From Alphaproteobacteria bacterium (GTDB lineage: Bacteria; Pseudomonadota; Alphaproteobacteria; UBA8366), in assembly GCA_021774335.1 (NCBI GenBank), contig JAJFJD010000002.1, positions 142,054 to 206,053 on the forward strand: 64,000 nt of DNA, given 5' to 3'. The number at the start of each line of letters is the position of its first letter. Position 1 is the stretch's first letter. Both the position numbers and the translations under genes were made by a program. The notes below the pieces were generated by a model. That model was not told the origin of the DNA. It was given only the letters and a program-made list of their open reading frames with translations, and ran no database searches. This document shows positions 36,437 through 43,593 of the stretch, in pieces.

Positions 36437-36634
36437 CTATCTGCGCCTGCCGCCGGTATGAGCCTGCTGCGGTACACCATTGTGCCACGCGGCCGACCCT
36501 TTGCATCGCGAACAGATTCGTTCGCCGATCCAATCGCTTTGGAACAACGATCGGCACCTGAGGCACTTGCGCTCCTTTGGTCCGTCGCTATGCAGTTGAT
36601 CGGCGGGCGCACCTATGGCTCGGGATTTGATCAT
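36437..36634 (-). CDS. Small zinc-ribbon protein (65 aa) of the hflKC operon
   Basis: Four cysteines form two knuckles, C24-C27 (CLRC) and C41-C44 (CSRC), separated by an aromatic/basic turn (FQSDWIGERI) and followed by KGSAAW. This is a compact zinc ribbon of the kind that binds nucleic acid or protein. Its ATG overlaps the stop of the 145-residue gene as ATGA, so it is translationally coupled to the hflKC operon. Two other open frames over the same bases lack such motifs and are rejected. The role is unknown. Confidence 0.75.
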   Translation of the reverse strand: MIKSRAIGAPADQLHSDGPKERKCLRCRSLFQSDWIGERICSRCKGSAAWHNGVPQQAHTGGRRR

Positions 36635-37068
36635 GACTGTTCTTTCCTGCGGTCGCCCAGTCGAGTGAGATCGTCTTGCGTATGCGCGGTGAACTCACCG
36701 CGGCGTAGAGTCCGCGTCCGCGGTGTGGCGGCAAAGATATCTATAAGATAATTGGCCATGGCCACAGCGTCCGGCCACGTCGCAGAAGTAGCGCCGAGGA
36801 GACGAAATTTAAGTTCTTCCTGTCGACGCCGCAGGATCGTCTTATCCGCCAGATTAAGAGGATCGATGTTGATGATTCGGCGAACGCCAGAAATTCCAGA
36901 TTTCCGACAAACCCCAATCCATGTTGACGTGTGGTTGGCGTTAAGAAACGGTAAGAATTTGTTATGTTCGCCACGCGTCTCCACGCTGTAGTTGCCGGAT
37001 GGCTGCGCTCCCTCCAACTCCTCTAGGACGAAGGTCGGCCTGACGGTCGCGGGACCGTGCTCTGTCAT
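36631..37068 (-). CDS. Uncharacterised protein coupled to hflC (145 aa)
   Basis: No named domain. The N-terminal 45 residues (ATVRPTFVLEELEGAQPSG then YSVET) resemble the start of the 126-residue protein encoded upstream of hflK (RPFFINGIDRQMPAG then YVVET), and a later IDPLNLADK matches VDPYELDAA, so the two are distant paralogs. The C-terminal half, residues 80-145, is basic and helical. No signal peptide or membrane helix. ATGA overlaps with both hflC upstream and the zinc-ribbon gene downstream indicate one operon. Confidence 0.75.
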   Translation of the reverse strand: MTEHGPATVRPTFVLEELEGAQPSGNYSVETRGEHNKFLPFLNANHTSTWIGVCRKSGISGVRRIINIDPLNLADKTILRRRQEELKFRLLGATSATWPDAVAMANYLIDIFAATPRTRTLRRGEFTAHTQDDLTRLGDRRKEQS

Positions 37069-38069
37069 CGCTTGTCACCGGAACTTTGGGCCGGAGCGGC
37101 GTTGGTGTCGGGAGCCATATCCTTAAGAAATTTGAATAGGTCGCTGTTCGTGGAAAGCACGAGGGTCGTGTTGTCAGCGATTATGGATTTGTAGGATTGC
37201 AACGTCCTCGTGAATTCATAGAACGCCACTGCTTCGGTGCTCTGGTTGTAGGCTTTCGAATAGATTCCCGTTGCTTTCGCGTCCGCCACGCCGCGGATTT
37301 CTTCGACCCGCCGGTAAGCTTCCGACTGGATCTTGTTCAGATCGCGCACACGATTTCCGCGAATTCTGGCGGCTTCGCCGTTCCCTTCTGACAGGAAGCG
37401 TTCTGCGATCTGCCGACGTTCGCTGATCATTCGATCATAGATTTTCGAGCGTACGCTTTCATTGTAGTTGATCCGCTTGAATCGGATATCGAGCAATTCG
37501 ATACCAAACACGCGGACCTTTTCGGCGGCAGCGGTAAAGATCTCCTGCTCGACAAGTTTGCGCCCCTTCTGAATCGGCACCAACGAGCCGATATCCTGTT
37601 CGCGCTCCGCCTCGGTCAGCAGCGTGTCGCGCAACGGCACGCGGTCCTTCGTCGTACGGATGATCTCGATCAACTCATGTTTGGCGACGGCATTGCGGGT
37701 CTCGCTGCCGAGAATGTCATCCAGGCGTGACTGCGCGCTTCGTTCGTCGCGGAGCCGCAAGAAGTACTGGAGAGGATCGGTGATCTGCCATCGGGCGAAG
37801 AGATCGACCGAAATGTAAAGCTTGTCCTTGGTCGGCATATCCGACGGATTGCCATCCCATTCGAGAATCCGCTTGTCGATCGGATTGACGTCCTGAACGA
37901 ACGGGACCTTAACCTTTAGTCCCGCGGTGGTAACGGGCTCGCCCACAGGTTTGCCGAACTGCGTGATGATTGCCTGCTCGACCTCGCTCACCGTATAGAC
38001 CGAGCTCATGGCGGCGTACGCGCCGGTTCCGAGGACTGCAAAGATTGCGATCAGCATGGTTCTGTTCAT
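37065..38069 (-). CDS. hflC: Protease modulator HflC
   Basis: Membrane-anchored SPFH/band-7 protein of 334 residues. Residues 4-22 form the N-terminal membrane anchor, followed by the SPFH domain with QAIITQFGKPVG, VPFVQDVNPIDKRILEWDG and DLFARWQITDPLQYFLRL. The coiled-coil part carries ISERRQIAERFLSEGNGEAARI and ends with YKSIIADNTTLVLSTNSDLF. With HflK it builds a large cage in the inner membrane that restrains the FtsH protease. Its start overlaps the hflK stop as ATGA. The Lys/Ser tail is ordinary. Confidence 0.95.
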   Translation of the reverse strand: MNRTMLIAIFAVLGTGAYAAMSSVYTVSEVEQAIITQFGKPVGEPVTTAGLKVKVPFVQDVNPIDKRILEWDGNPSDMPTKDKLYISVDLFARWQITDPLQYFLRLRDERSAQSRLDDILGSETRNAVAKHELIEIIRTTKDRVPLRDTLLTEAEREQDIGSLVPIQKGRKLVEQEIFTAAAEKVRVFGIELLDIRFKRINYNESVRSKIYDRMISERRQIAERFLSEGNGEAARIRGNRVRDLNKIQSEAYRRVEEIRGVADAKATGIYSKAYNQSTEAVAFYEFTRTLQSYKSIIADNTTLVLSTNSDLFKFLKDMAPDTNAAPAQSSGDKR

Positions 38070-39133
38070 GGCCGGACGCTCATCTTGTTGTCGAGGTTAA
38101 GCAACGGCAGGATGCCACGTGTCTGCTCATCTACAATGATCTTAGAGCGTATACCCGGCATGACCTCCTGCAGGGTCTCTAAATAAATGCGTCGGCGGGT
38201 GACTTCCGGGGCCTTGCTGTATTCGGCCAACAAAGCGTTGAACCGGGCGGCATCGCCTTCCGCTTCGTTGACCCGCTTGAGCCGGTAGCCATCGGCCTCC
38301 CGGATCCGCTGATCCTTTTCGCCCTCGGCAAGCGGGATCACCTTGTTGTAGTCGCGACGGGCTTCATTTATCAGCTTCTCTTTCTCCTGCTGCGCCTGGT
38401 TGACTTCGTTGAACGATTCTTGCACCGGTTGAGGTGGGTTGATGTTCTTCAGCTGTACCTGGTCGATGCTGATCCCCATCGCGTATTTGGTCGAGAGCGC
38501 CTGCATCTTTGTCAGCGCTTCAGATTCAATTTCCTGCCGGCCGATGGTAATCACCTCGTCGACGGTACGGTCGCCGACGACTTCGCGCATGACGGATTCG
38601 GAGACATATCGGAGCGTTTCACTTGGCTTTCGCACCTCGAATAGAAACTTAATCGGTTCGGAGATACGGTATTGAATGACCCATTCCACCAGTGCGGCGT
38701 TCAGATCGCCCGTCACCATCTGGGTCTCGCGCTTTTGGTCGCGTCGACGCGGACTCTGATACGGATCCCCGGCGCTCGGGGTCGAAAACCCGAATTCCTG
38801 TTTCAACTGACGTTTGACGGGAACGATCGTGGCCGTGTCGATCCCCAGCGGTAGCTTGAAATGCAGTCCCGGGGGAACCTCCTTGAGGTATTTGCCGAAA
38901 CGCTGCAGGACAGCGACGGAGTCACTCGGCACAGTATAATAGCTCGTCCATGCGCCTAGGCCGACCAGAGCGAGGGCGCCAAGGACGATTAACTTCTGTG
39001 TTGAGCCACCACCCGGCAGCATCTGTTTCAATCGATCCTGTCCCTGCCGGACCAAATCCTCAATATTGATGTTGGGTTTGGGGCCGCTGCTCCAGGGGCC
39101 ACCCTGACCGCCGTTACCGTTATGTGATGACAT
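38066..39133 (-). CDS. hflK: FtsH protease activity modulator HflK
   Basis: Partner of HflC, 355 residues. The Gly/Asn-rich cytoplasmic N-terminus (SSHNGNGGQGGPW) is typical, then one membrane helix at about residues 47-68 and the SPFH domain starting VPSDSVAVLQRFGKYL. The helical part has IDQVQLKNINPPQPVQESFNEV, a family hallmark. It ends with GILPLLNLD. AGGAGAG lies 8 bases before the ATG. It is preceded by 113 non-coding bases and the 126-residue gene on the same strand. Confidence 0.96.
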   Translation of the reverse strand: MSSHNGNGGQGGPWSSGPKPNINIEDLVRQGQDRLKQMLPGGGSTQKLIVLGALALVGLGAWTSYYTVPSDSVAVLQRFGKYLKEVPPGLHFKLPLGIDTATIVPVKRQLKQEFGFSTPSAGDPYQSPRRRDQKRETQMVTGDLNAALVEWVIQYRISEPIKFLFEVRKPSETLRYVSESVMREVVGDRTVDEVITIGRQEIESEALTKMQALSTKYAMGISIDQVQLKNINPPQPVQESFNEVNQAQQEKEKLINEARRDYNKVIPLAEGEKDQRIREADGYRLKRVNEAEGDAARFNALLAEYSKAPEVTRRRIYLETLQEVMPGIRSKIIVDEQTRGILPLLNLDNKMSVRP

Positions 39134-39246
39134 TGGAATACTCTCCTTGTCTTGTGCAAGTTTGAGGTCACGCTCAGGGTCTTTGCTGCGCTGGCTGGCC
39201 TAACTCTCACGACAAAATCTCTCACTCGCGCCGCAGTGGCGCTTGC

Positions 39247-39627
39247 TCACCCTGGATGAATGATCATCCCGTCGTCTTCGGCTCGGTGTATGGCCGAAAT
39301 GTCGGCTTCTTCCCGACGCAAGTCCGTTGCCCTTTTCAGCGCTTCTCGACTGACATCCTGACCGACGGGGGTCTTTGCAGGCGCTCGGTCGCGCTTAAGT
39401 GCGGCGTCGAGTTCATACGGATCGACTGTCAATGTGGTCGAATAGCCGGCTTTCGGGGGCAGGTGGATCGCAGTCGACACCCGCTGATAGGCAAGAAAAG
39501 AAACGTTTTCCAAAAGTTTCTCATCCGTCTCCACAACGTAGGTGCCGGCTGGCATTTGCCTATCAATTCCATTGATAAAAAATGGTCGCCTGAATGTTAC
39601 GGACCGCGTGCTCGTGCGTATCGTCAT
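39247..39627 (-). CDS. Uncharacterised protein upstream of hflK (126 aa)
   Basis: No named domain. The N-terminal half is strand-rich: VTFRRPFFINGIDRQMPAGT, then YVVETDEKLLEN and FLAYQRVSTAIHL. The C-terminal half is helical and charged. It shares P-(A/S)-G-x-Y-x-V-E-T and a DP-x-x-L motif with the 145-residue protein encoded after hflC. I start at ATG 39627: the frame is open for another 82 codons upstream, but that extension is Arg/Pro-rich and runs out of frame over the tiny-protein gene. Its first codons are duplicated at 35722-35769. Confidence 0.78.
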   Translation of the reverse strand: MTIRTSTRSVTFRRPFFINGIDRQMPAGTYVVETDEKLLENVSFLAYQRVSTAIHLPPKAGYSTTLTVDPYELDAALKRDRAPAKTPVGQDVSREALKRATDLRREEADISAIHRAEDDGMIIHPG

Positions 39628-39670
39628 GGCAGGCCTCCAAGTTTCAAATTTAACGTACCCAAAGTGCGGC

Positions 39671-39699
39671 AACGGAAGAGGGACGATGCCCTCTCCGTT
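39671..39699 (-). other. Conserved stem-loop between tiny gene B and the 126-residue gene
   Basis: AACGGAAGAGGG-acgatg-CCCTCTCCGTT forms an 11-bp stem with one bulged base, 7 bases after the tiny gene's stop. Copy A has a shorter perfect stem at the same place, with differing but still pairing bases. Confidence 0.6.
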
Positions 39700-39706
39700 C
39701 CGATAC

Positions 39707-39844
39707 CTAGGACGTTTTCCCGGGCGCGGATTTGGCAGGAGGCGCGTCAGGCTTCGTGACCGGCTGATTGAAACCAGGCGCGATCTTGGATTTGTCTTCG
39801 GGAGCGTCTTTTGAGCCAAAAATATTTTTAAAGGACCTTTGCAA
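39707..39844 (-). CDS. Tiny Lys/Ala/Pro-rich protein, copy B (45 aa)
   Basis: Unknown function; paralog of the 49-residue protein at 35848. From a TTG start it reads LQRSFKNIFGSKDAPEDKSK and ends APGKTS. Relative to copy A it lacks a four-residue WASS-type insert and one Lys, both in-frame gaps. No ATG precedes it in frame; a stop lies three codons before the TTG, so TTG is the only usual start. It sits at the head of the presumed hflKC transcription unit, 79 bases before the 126-residue gene. Confidence 0.6.
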   Translation of the reverse strand: MQRSFKNIFGSKDAPEDKSKIAPGFNQPVTKPDAPPAKSAPGKTS

Positions 39845-39869
39845 GGCCTTTTATTATTTCTGACCATAT

Positions 39870-39898
39870 ACATATGGTATAAATTAAGTATATTGCAA
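39870..39898 (-). promoter_or_regulatory. Promoter-like pair upstream of copy B and the hflKC unit
   Basis: Minus strand TTGCAA, 17 bases, then ATATGT, inside an AT-rich leader shared with copy A. Conservation in an otherwise divergent leader supports function. Confidence 0.45.
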
Positions 39899-40344
39899 TG
39901 TTTACTGGATCTTTTTATTTCAAATTATTTGATGTAATCAAAATGAAAAACTGAATACACATTTTTATTTTCCATTATTTTAAAAGTAAAACTATTTATT
40001 CTGAATGCAACCCAAGTATTTATAGTCACCAATGCTCGAATGCCATGCCCCGTGCAAGAGAGGAACTACGAAAAGCGAAATTTTGCATCGGCCGAAAACA
40101 TCCAACGCAGGCGCGGGGCAAAAGTGCGGGTCTTAGTTTCGTCAAAAGGAGACACGACGGAAGAGACGCGACCGACGGATTGGTAGGGCCGCAGCAAGAA
40201 CTGTCATCGATCGCTTGTGGCGGGGAGCGGACGTCGGGTTGGCAGTTAGCGGCGTCATCTCTATCTCCCAAAAGCGGACATTCAGTTGCTGGTAAAAATA
40301 CCAAGTGGACAACTCCAGACCCCGTCGTGTGGGGCCATACCGTG
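39899..40344. other. Gap of about 450 bases: AT-rich leader, dispersed repeat, no gene
   Basis: From 39899 to about 40020 the sequence is the AT-rich leader of copy B. From 40020 to 40110 it keeps partial similarity to copy A. The rest holds the dispersed repeat at 40222-40288. Open frames here look non-coding. Confidence 0.6.
40222..40288. repeat. Dispersed repeat, site 3 (composite)
   Basis: GGGGAGCGGACGTCGG then TTGGCAGTT closely matches site 2; about 27 bases later CTCCCAAAAGCGGACATTCA forms a second half-element resembling site 1. Confidence 0.65.
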
Positions 40345-41289
40345 TCACCGCTTCGAAAGGTCTTGTTCCAGATGGCGCACGTTTCGGGTTGTCTCGACCA
40401 CGCTATCCGGGCGCAGACTAAGGCAATCGATTCCGTGACGGACGACGAACTCGGCCATTTCAGGGCGTTCGGAGGGTGTCGGACCACAGATGCTGACCGG
40501 ACAGTCGTGGCGCTTCGCACCTTCGATGATTAATTGGATGCAGCGTAAGACGCCGGGGTTGCAGGGGTCGAAATCGGCGGCACTGACGAATGCCGCGCCG
40601 GCATCGATGCCGAGGACCAGTTGCGTCAAATCCCTCGACCCGATGGAGATGCCGTCGAATAGGCCGGCCAGGCCATCGATCTCCATGGCGTTATTGGGCA
40701 CTTCCGCCATCAAGTGAATCTGCAAACCATCCACGGTTTGGCGAAGACCGTTGGCCGCCATCGCGTCGATGACTGCGTGGGCCTCGGAGAGGCGCCGGCA
40801 ATAGGGCACCAAGGGGTGCAGGTTGGTCAGGCCCATGTCCTCGCGAACCCGTTTCACCGCGGCGCATTCCAAGGCGAATGCTTCCGCGTAGTCGGGGTGG
40901 GTGTAGCGCACGGCGCCACGCCAGGCGATCATTGGATTCTGCTCATTCGGTTCGAAGTCACGGCCGCCATCCAACATCGCGTATTCGTCACTCTGGAAAT
41001 CGGACAGGCGCACGATTACAGGTTTTGGATGAAACGCAGTGGCGATCGCCGCCATACCGGCAGCCAATCGATCGATGAAATAGGCGCCGCCATCGGTGGA
41101 CAGGCCCTCCACGCGTTTCCGCTCATCGGGGTCGCGGATCTTTTCCGGATGCAACAGCGCCATGGGATGCGCGCCAATCCGGCGGATGATGGTTTCGATG
41201 GGACATGGGCCGGCACCGTCGTTGGGGATGCGGGCCGTTTCCCCGGCGATGTCCGGGTCGCCGAAGTTGATGGTGATTTTCGTCGCCAC
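40345..41289 (-). CDS. Free-standing PEP-synthase C-terminal (PEP/pyruvate-binding TIM barrel) domain protein
   Basis: A 314-residue protein that aligns along its whole length with the C-terminal domain of phosphoenolpyruvate synthase, without the nucleotide-binding and phospho-His domains. Retained: VRLSDFQSDEYA, the Arg in WRGAVRY, the metal Glu in MAEVPNN, and the acid-base Cys in SICGPTPSE. Changed: the PEP-phosphate Arg motif GLARLE reads GPCPIE, and the SND motif reads SRD. AGGAGG lies 5 bases before a GTG start. It follows the RraA-family gene by 65 bases and is probably a lyase or aldolase-like enzyme rather than a dikinase (inference). Confidence 0.85.
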   Translation of the reverse strand: MATKITINFGDPDIAGETARIPNDGAGPCPIETIIRRIGAHPMALLHPEKIRDPDERKRVEGLSTDGGAYFIDRLAAGMAAIATAFHPKPVIVRLSDFQSDEYAMLDGGRDFEPNEQNPMIAWRGAVRYTHPDYAEAFALECAAVKRVREDMGLTNLHPLVPYCRRLSEAHAVIDAMAANGLRQTVDGLQIHLMAEVPNNAMEIDGLAGLFDGISIGSRDLTQLVLGIDAGAAFVSAADFDPCNPGVLRCIQLIIEGAKRHDCPVSICGPTPSERPEMAEFVVRHGIDCLSLRPDSVVETTRNVRHLEQDLSKR

Positions 41290-41354
41290 GAAATCCTCCT
41301 AGTCGGGCGCGATGCAGGCGTCGCAATCACGGCGTCCGCTTTCGCGCAGTCGGG

Positions 41355-42068
41355 TCAATTCTCTTTGTCCCATTTCTCGAAGGCCGCCAATGTATCCGCG
41401 TCTGGCGGATAGGTGCCTGCGATGGGGGCTCCGTCCAGGACTCGCCGCTGAAGGAATGTTTCTAGGCGTTCTTGCCGGGCACCGTCGGCGGCCAGTTCGG
41501 CCGCCAAGCCGGCCGGAAAAACAACGACGCCGTCTTCGTCGCCGAACAAAACGTCGCCCGGGAACACTGCCGCACCGCCGCACGCTATTGGCACTTGGGT
41601 CTCGGTGGCCAAATGATCCACATGGCTGTTGCGTGCTGCCCGGCCGCCACAAAACACCGGGATACTGTAATTCATCATAGCGCCGGTATCGCGCATTGCG
41701 CCATCCGTAACGACGCCGGCAACGCCGCGTGCCTGCAGGCGAGCGACCAGAATATCGCCCAAGGTTCCGGTTTCCGTTATGCCCCGGGCGTCGATCACCA
41801 GGACGTGTCCCGGCGGGCAATCCTCGACGGCATGGCGTTGCGGGTAGAGCGGCGACGTAACGGTATCGGGCGACATTTTATCCTCGCGCTTCGGGATCAA
41901 GCGCAAGGTGTAGGCAAGCCCAACGAATCTCGGCGCGTCCGGATTGAGCGGATGCACGCCCGCGATAAAGGTACTTGGCAGGCCACGCTTCAGGAGTTGC
42001 GTCGTCAGCGTGCCGGTCGATAGGGTCTCGATAACCTTCAGAGCCTGCGTCAGATCGGTATCGCTCAT
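41355..42068 (-). CDS. RraA family protein (4-hydroxy-4-methyl-2-oxoglutarate aldolase-like)
   Basis: A 237-residue protein. The family signature GDILVARLQARGVAG followed by VVTDGAMRD supplies the Arg-Asp pair that binds metal and pyruvate in HMG/CHA aldolases and oxaloacetate decarboxylases. PGDVLFGDEDGVVVFP is the second conserved block. RNase-E inhibition by true RraA proteins is less likely at this length. GGAGGA is 7-8 bases before ATG 42068. It is upstream of the PEP-domain gene in the same unit; both enzymes could act on pyruvate-enolate chemistry. Confidence 0.88.
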   Translation of the reverse strand: MSDTDLTQALKVIETLSTGTLTTQLLKRGLPSTFIAGVHPLNPDAPRFVGLAYTLRLIPKREDKMSPDTVTSPLYPQRHAVEDCPPGHVLVIDARGITETGTLGDILVARLQARGVAGVVTDGAMRDTGAMMNYSIPVFCGGRAARNSHVDHLATETQVPIACGGAAVFPGDVLFGDEDGVVVFPAGLAAELAADGARQERLETFLQRRVLDGAPIAGTYPPDADTLAAFEKWDKEN

Positions 42069-42136
42069 GGATATTCCTCCGGCGCCCATGTCGGGCATCC
42101 TTTTCACTTTGCCGTCAACTGCCCCGCCGATCCCCG

Positions 42137-42556
42137 TTAATCGTCGGTGACCTTCCGCCGCCCTTTCTTAGTATCGCTTTGGCGGCGTTTGCTATCGAGC
42201 CGGCGTCGCTTCGAACCCTTGGTTGGCTTAGTCGGGCGCCGATATCTTGGGGGTGCTGCCGCTTTCCGGATCAACGCAACCAACCGATCCATTGCATCCT
42301 TACGATTTAGATCCTGGGTGCGAAACCGGTTGGCCGTAATCACGATCACGCCGTCCTTTGTCATCCGTCTGCCCGCAAGGGGCTTGAGGCGAAGAAAAAC
42401 CGCGTTCGACAGCGACGGGCTCGTTCGTGCATCGAAACGCAACTGAACCGCGCTTTCCGTCTTGTTTACTTTTTGTCCGCCGGAACCGGGGGAGCGGATA
42501 AAGCGCTCCTCGATTTCGTGGTCATCGATGCTGATGGACGACGTTATGGGGATCAT
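42137..42556 (-). CDS. arfB: Alternative ribosome-rescue factor ArfB (peptidyl-tRNA hydrolase ICT1 family)
   Basis: A 139-residue release-factor-like hydrolase that frees stalled ribosomes. GGQ is at residues 26-28 within SPGSGGQKVNK. The C-terminal tail, residues 105-139, is strongly basic (SKRRRLDSKRRQSDTKKGRR) and would enter the empty mRNA channel. I start at MIPITSS; an in-frame start 22 codons upstream is less plausible since the homologous region begins here. Divergent from the methyltransferase gene. Confidence 0.95.
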   Translation of the reverse strand: MIPITSSISIDDHEIEERFIRSPGSGGQKVNKTESAVQLRFDARTSPSLSNAVFLRLKPLAGRRMTKDGVIVITANRFRTQDLNRKDAMDRLVALIRKAAAPPRYRRPTKPTKGSKRRRLDSKRRQSDTKKGRRKVTDD

Positions 42557-42661
42557 GGCAAGAGCATTGCAAATACGGCCGAAAATTACGGGATGGCGTA
42601 GTAATACAGTATTCTGTCTCACTAATTAATTTGCCATTCAAGCGATTGGCGACGAAGGCGC

Positions 42662-42679
42662 GACAACACGTGTGTTGTC
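42662..42679. promoter_or_regulatory. 18-bp palindrome upstream of the methyltransferase gene
   Basis: GACAACAC-GT-GTGTTGTC, a perfect palindrome 25 bases before the start at 42704. The position suits an operator near the ribosome site or transcription start. Confidence 0.5.
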
Positions 42680-42703
42680 AGAGAAATCCGGAGCATCACC
42701 CAA

Positions 42704-43534
42704 ATGACAGACAAGAAACGCGACGTTAATCAGAGTTGGGAAGAGAAATCTGCCGAATGGAAGAAGACCGCATATGAGACCGTATCGAAGGATGACGCTC
42801 CCAACCAGTTGCTGATTGATTTGGCTGGCATTCGCGCCGGCGACACCGTGCTGGACCTTGCATCGGGGACCGGTGAACCATCGATCAGCATAGCGTTGCA
42901 TGTCGGCGGGAAGGGGCGTGTGACGGCTACGGACGTGACCCCCAACATGCTGAATACGGCGCGGCAGCGCGCCGAACGTCTCGACCTCGGGAATATGAGC
43001 TTCGAAGTCTGCAGTATGGAGGCGTTGCCCTTTGAAGATCGCTCCTTCGACGCCGTCACCTGTCGCTTCGGGGTGATGCATGCATCGGATCCACTCGCGG
43101 CCCTGAAGGAGGCACGCCGAGTCCTGAAGCCGGGGAAAAACGCCGTCTTCATGGTTCATGGGCCGCGGGAGTCTAATACCCTTTGGACGACCGTACATGT
43201 GGTCGCGCCAGGGCTCCTTCACATAGACGATTCGAAAAGGGTCGAGCACCATTTCAAGTTCAGCGAAGGCGACGAACTCACCAAACTGTTCCAAACAGCC
43301 GGTTTCGATGGCATCGAGGAAAAGCAACTCTGCCGGACTGTTGTTAAGAGCGATGATGAGCCGTTCTGGAACCAGCTTCTGGCCAGGGATTACGGGAAAT
43401 TTATCGAAGTGTTGGAGGAAACCCAACAAGCCGAACTCCACGATGGGATGGCTACAGCGTTCCGGGAATACAAAGAAGCCGGCGCGTACAAACTACTCAC
43501 CGCACAACGGTTTATTGTGGCGACGGCGATGTGA
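42704..43534 (+). CDS. Class I SAM-dependent methyltransferase (UbiE-like)
   Basis: A 276-residue enzyme. The SAM-binding motif I is VLDLASGTGEPSISIA, motif II ends in TATDVTPNML, motif IV is FDAVTCRFGVMH, and the post-motif is ARRVLKPG, all typical of UbiE/COQ5-type small-molecule methyltransferases. The C-terminal 110 residues give little clue to the acceptor. A perfect palindrome lies just upstream. No operon partner. Confidence 0.9.
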   Translation: MTDKKRDVNQSWEEKSAEWKKTAYETVSKDDAPNQLLIDLAGIRAGDTVLDLASGTGEPSISIALHVGGKGRVTATDVTPNMLNTARQRAERLDLGNMSFEVCSMEALPFEDRSFDAVTCRFGVMHASDPLAALKEARRVLKPGKNAVFMVHGPRESNTLWTTVHVVAPGLLHIDDSKRVEHHFKFSEGDELTKLFQTAGFDGIEEKQLCRTVVKSDDEPFWNQLLARDYGKFIEVLEETQQAELHDGMATAFREYKEAGAYKLLTAQRFIVATAM

Positions 43535-43593
43535 CCGGCGCAGTCGGTCGTGGTCACCTTGCGCCGCATAGCGGTTCAACGGAGACCGCTACC

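Larger units (their letters stand above)
39580..40110 (-). repeat. HflKC-flanking cassette, copy B (direct repeat with copy A)
   Basis: Matches 35722-36290 in order and orientation: a leader with the shared words AAATACTTGGGTT and AAATAATGGAAAATAA (minus strand), the TTGCAA-N17 promoter-like pair, the tiny protein, a stem-loop, and the start of the 126-residue gene, which here is complete. Similarity also extends into the GC-rich leader around 40090. Confidence 0.8.

Noticed and set aside
36241..36612. Open frame over the zinc-ribbon gene
   Set aside because: No motif and starts out of step with the operon; the overlapping frame has four conserved-type cysteines and an ATGA coupling.
39628..39873. 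82-codon N-terminal extension of the 126-residue protein
   Set aside because: Arg/Pro-rich and overlaps the tiny-protein frame; the duplicated copy A places a gene start at the equivalent of 39627.
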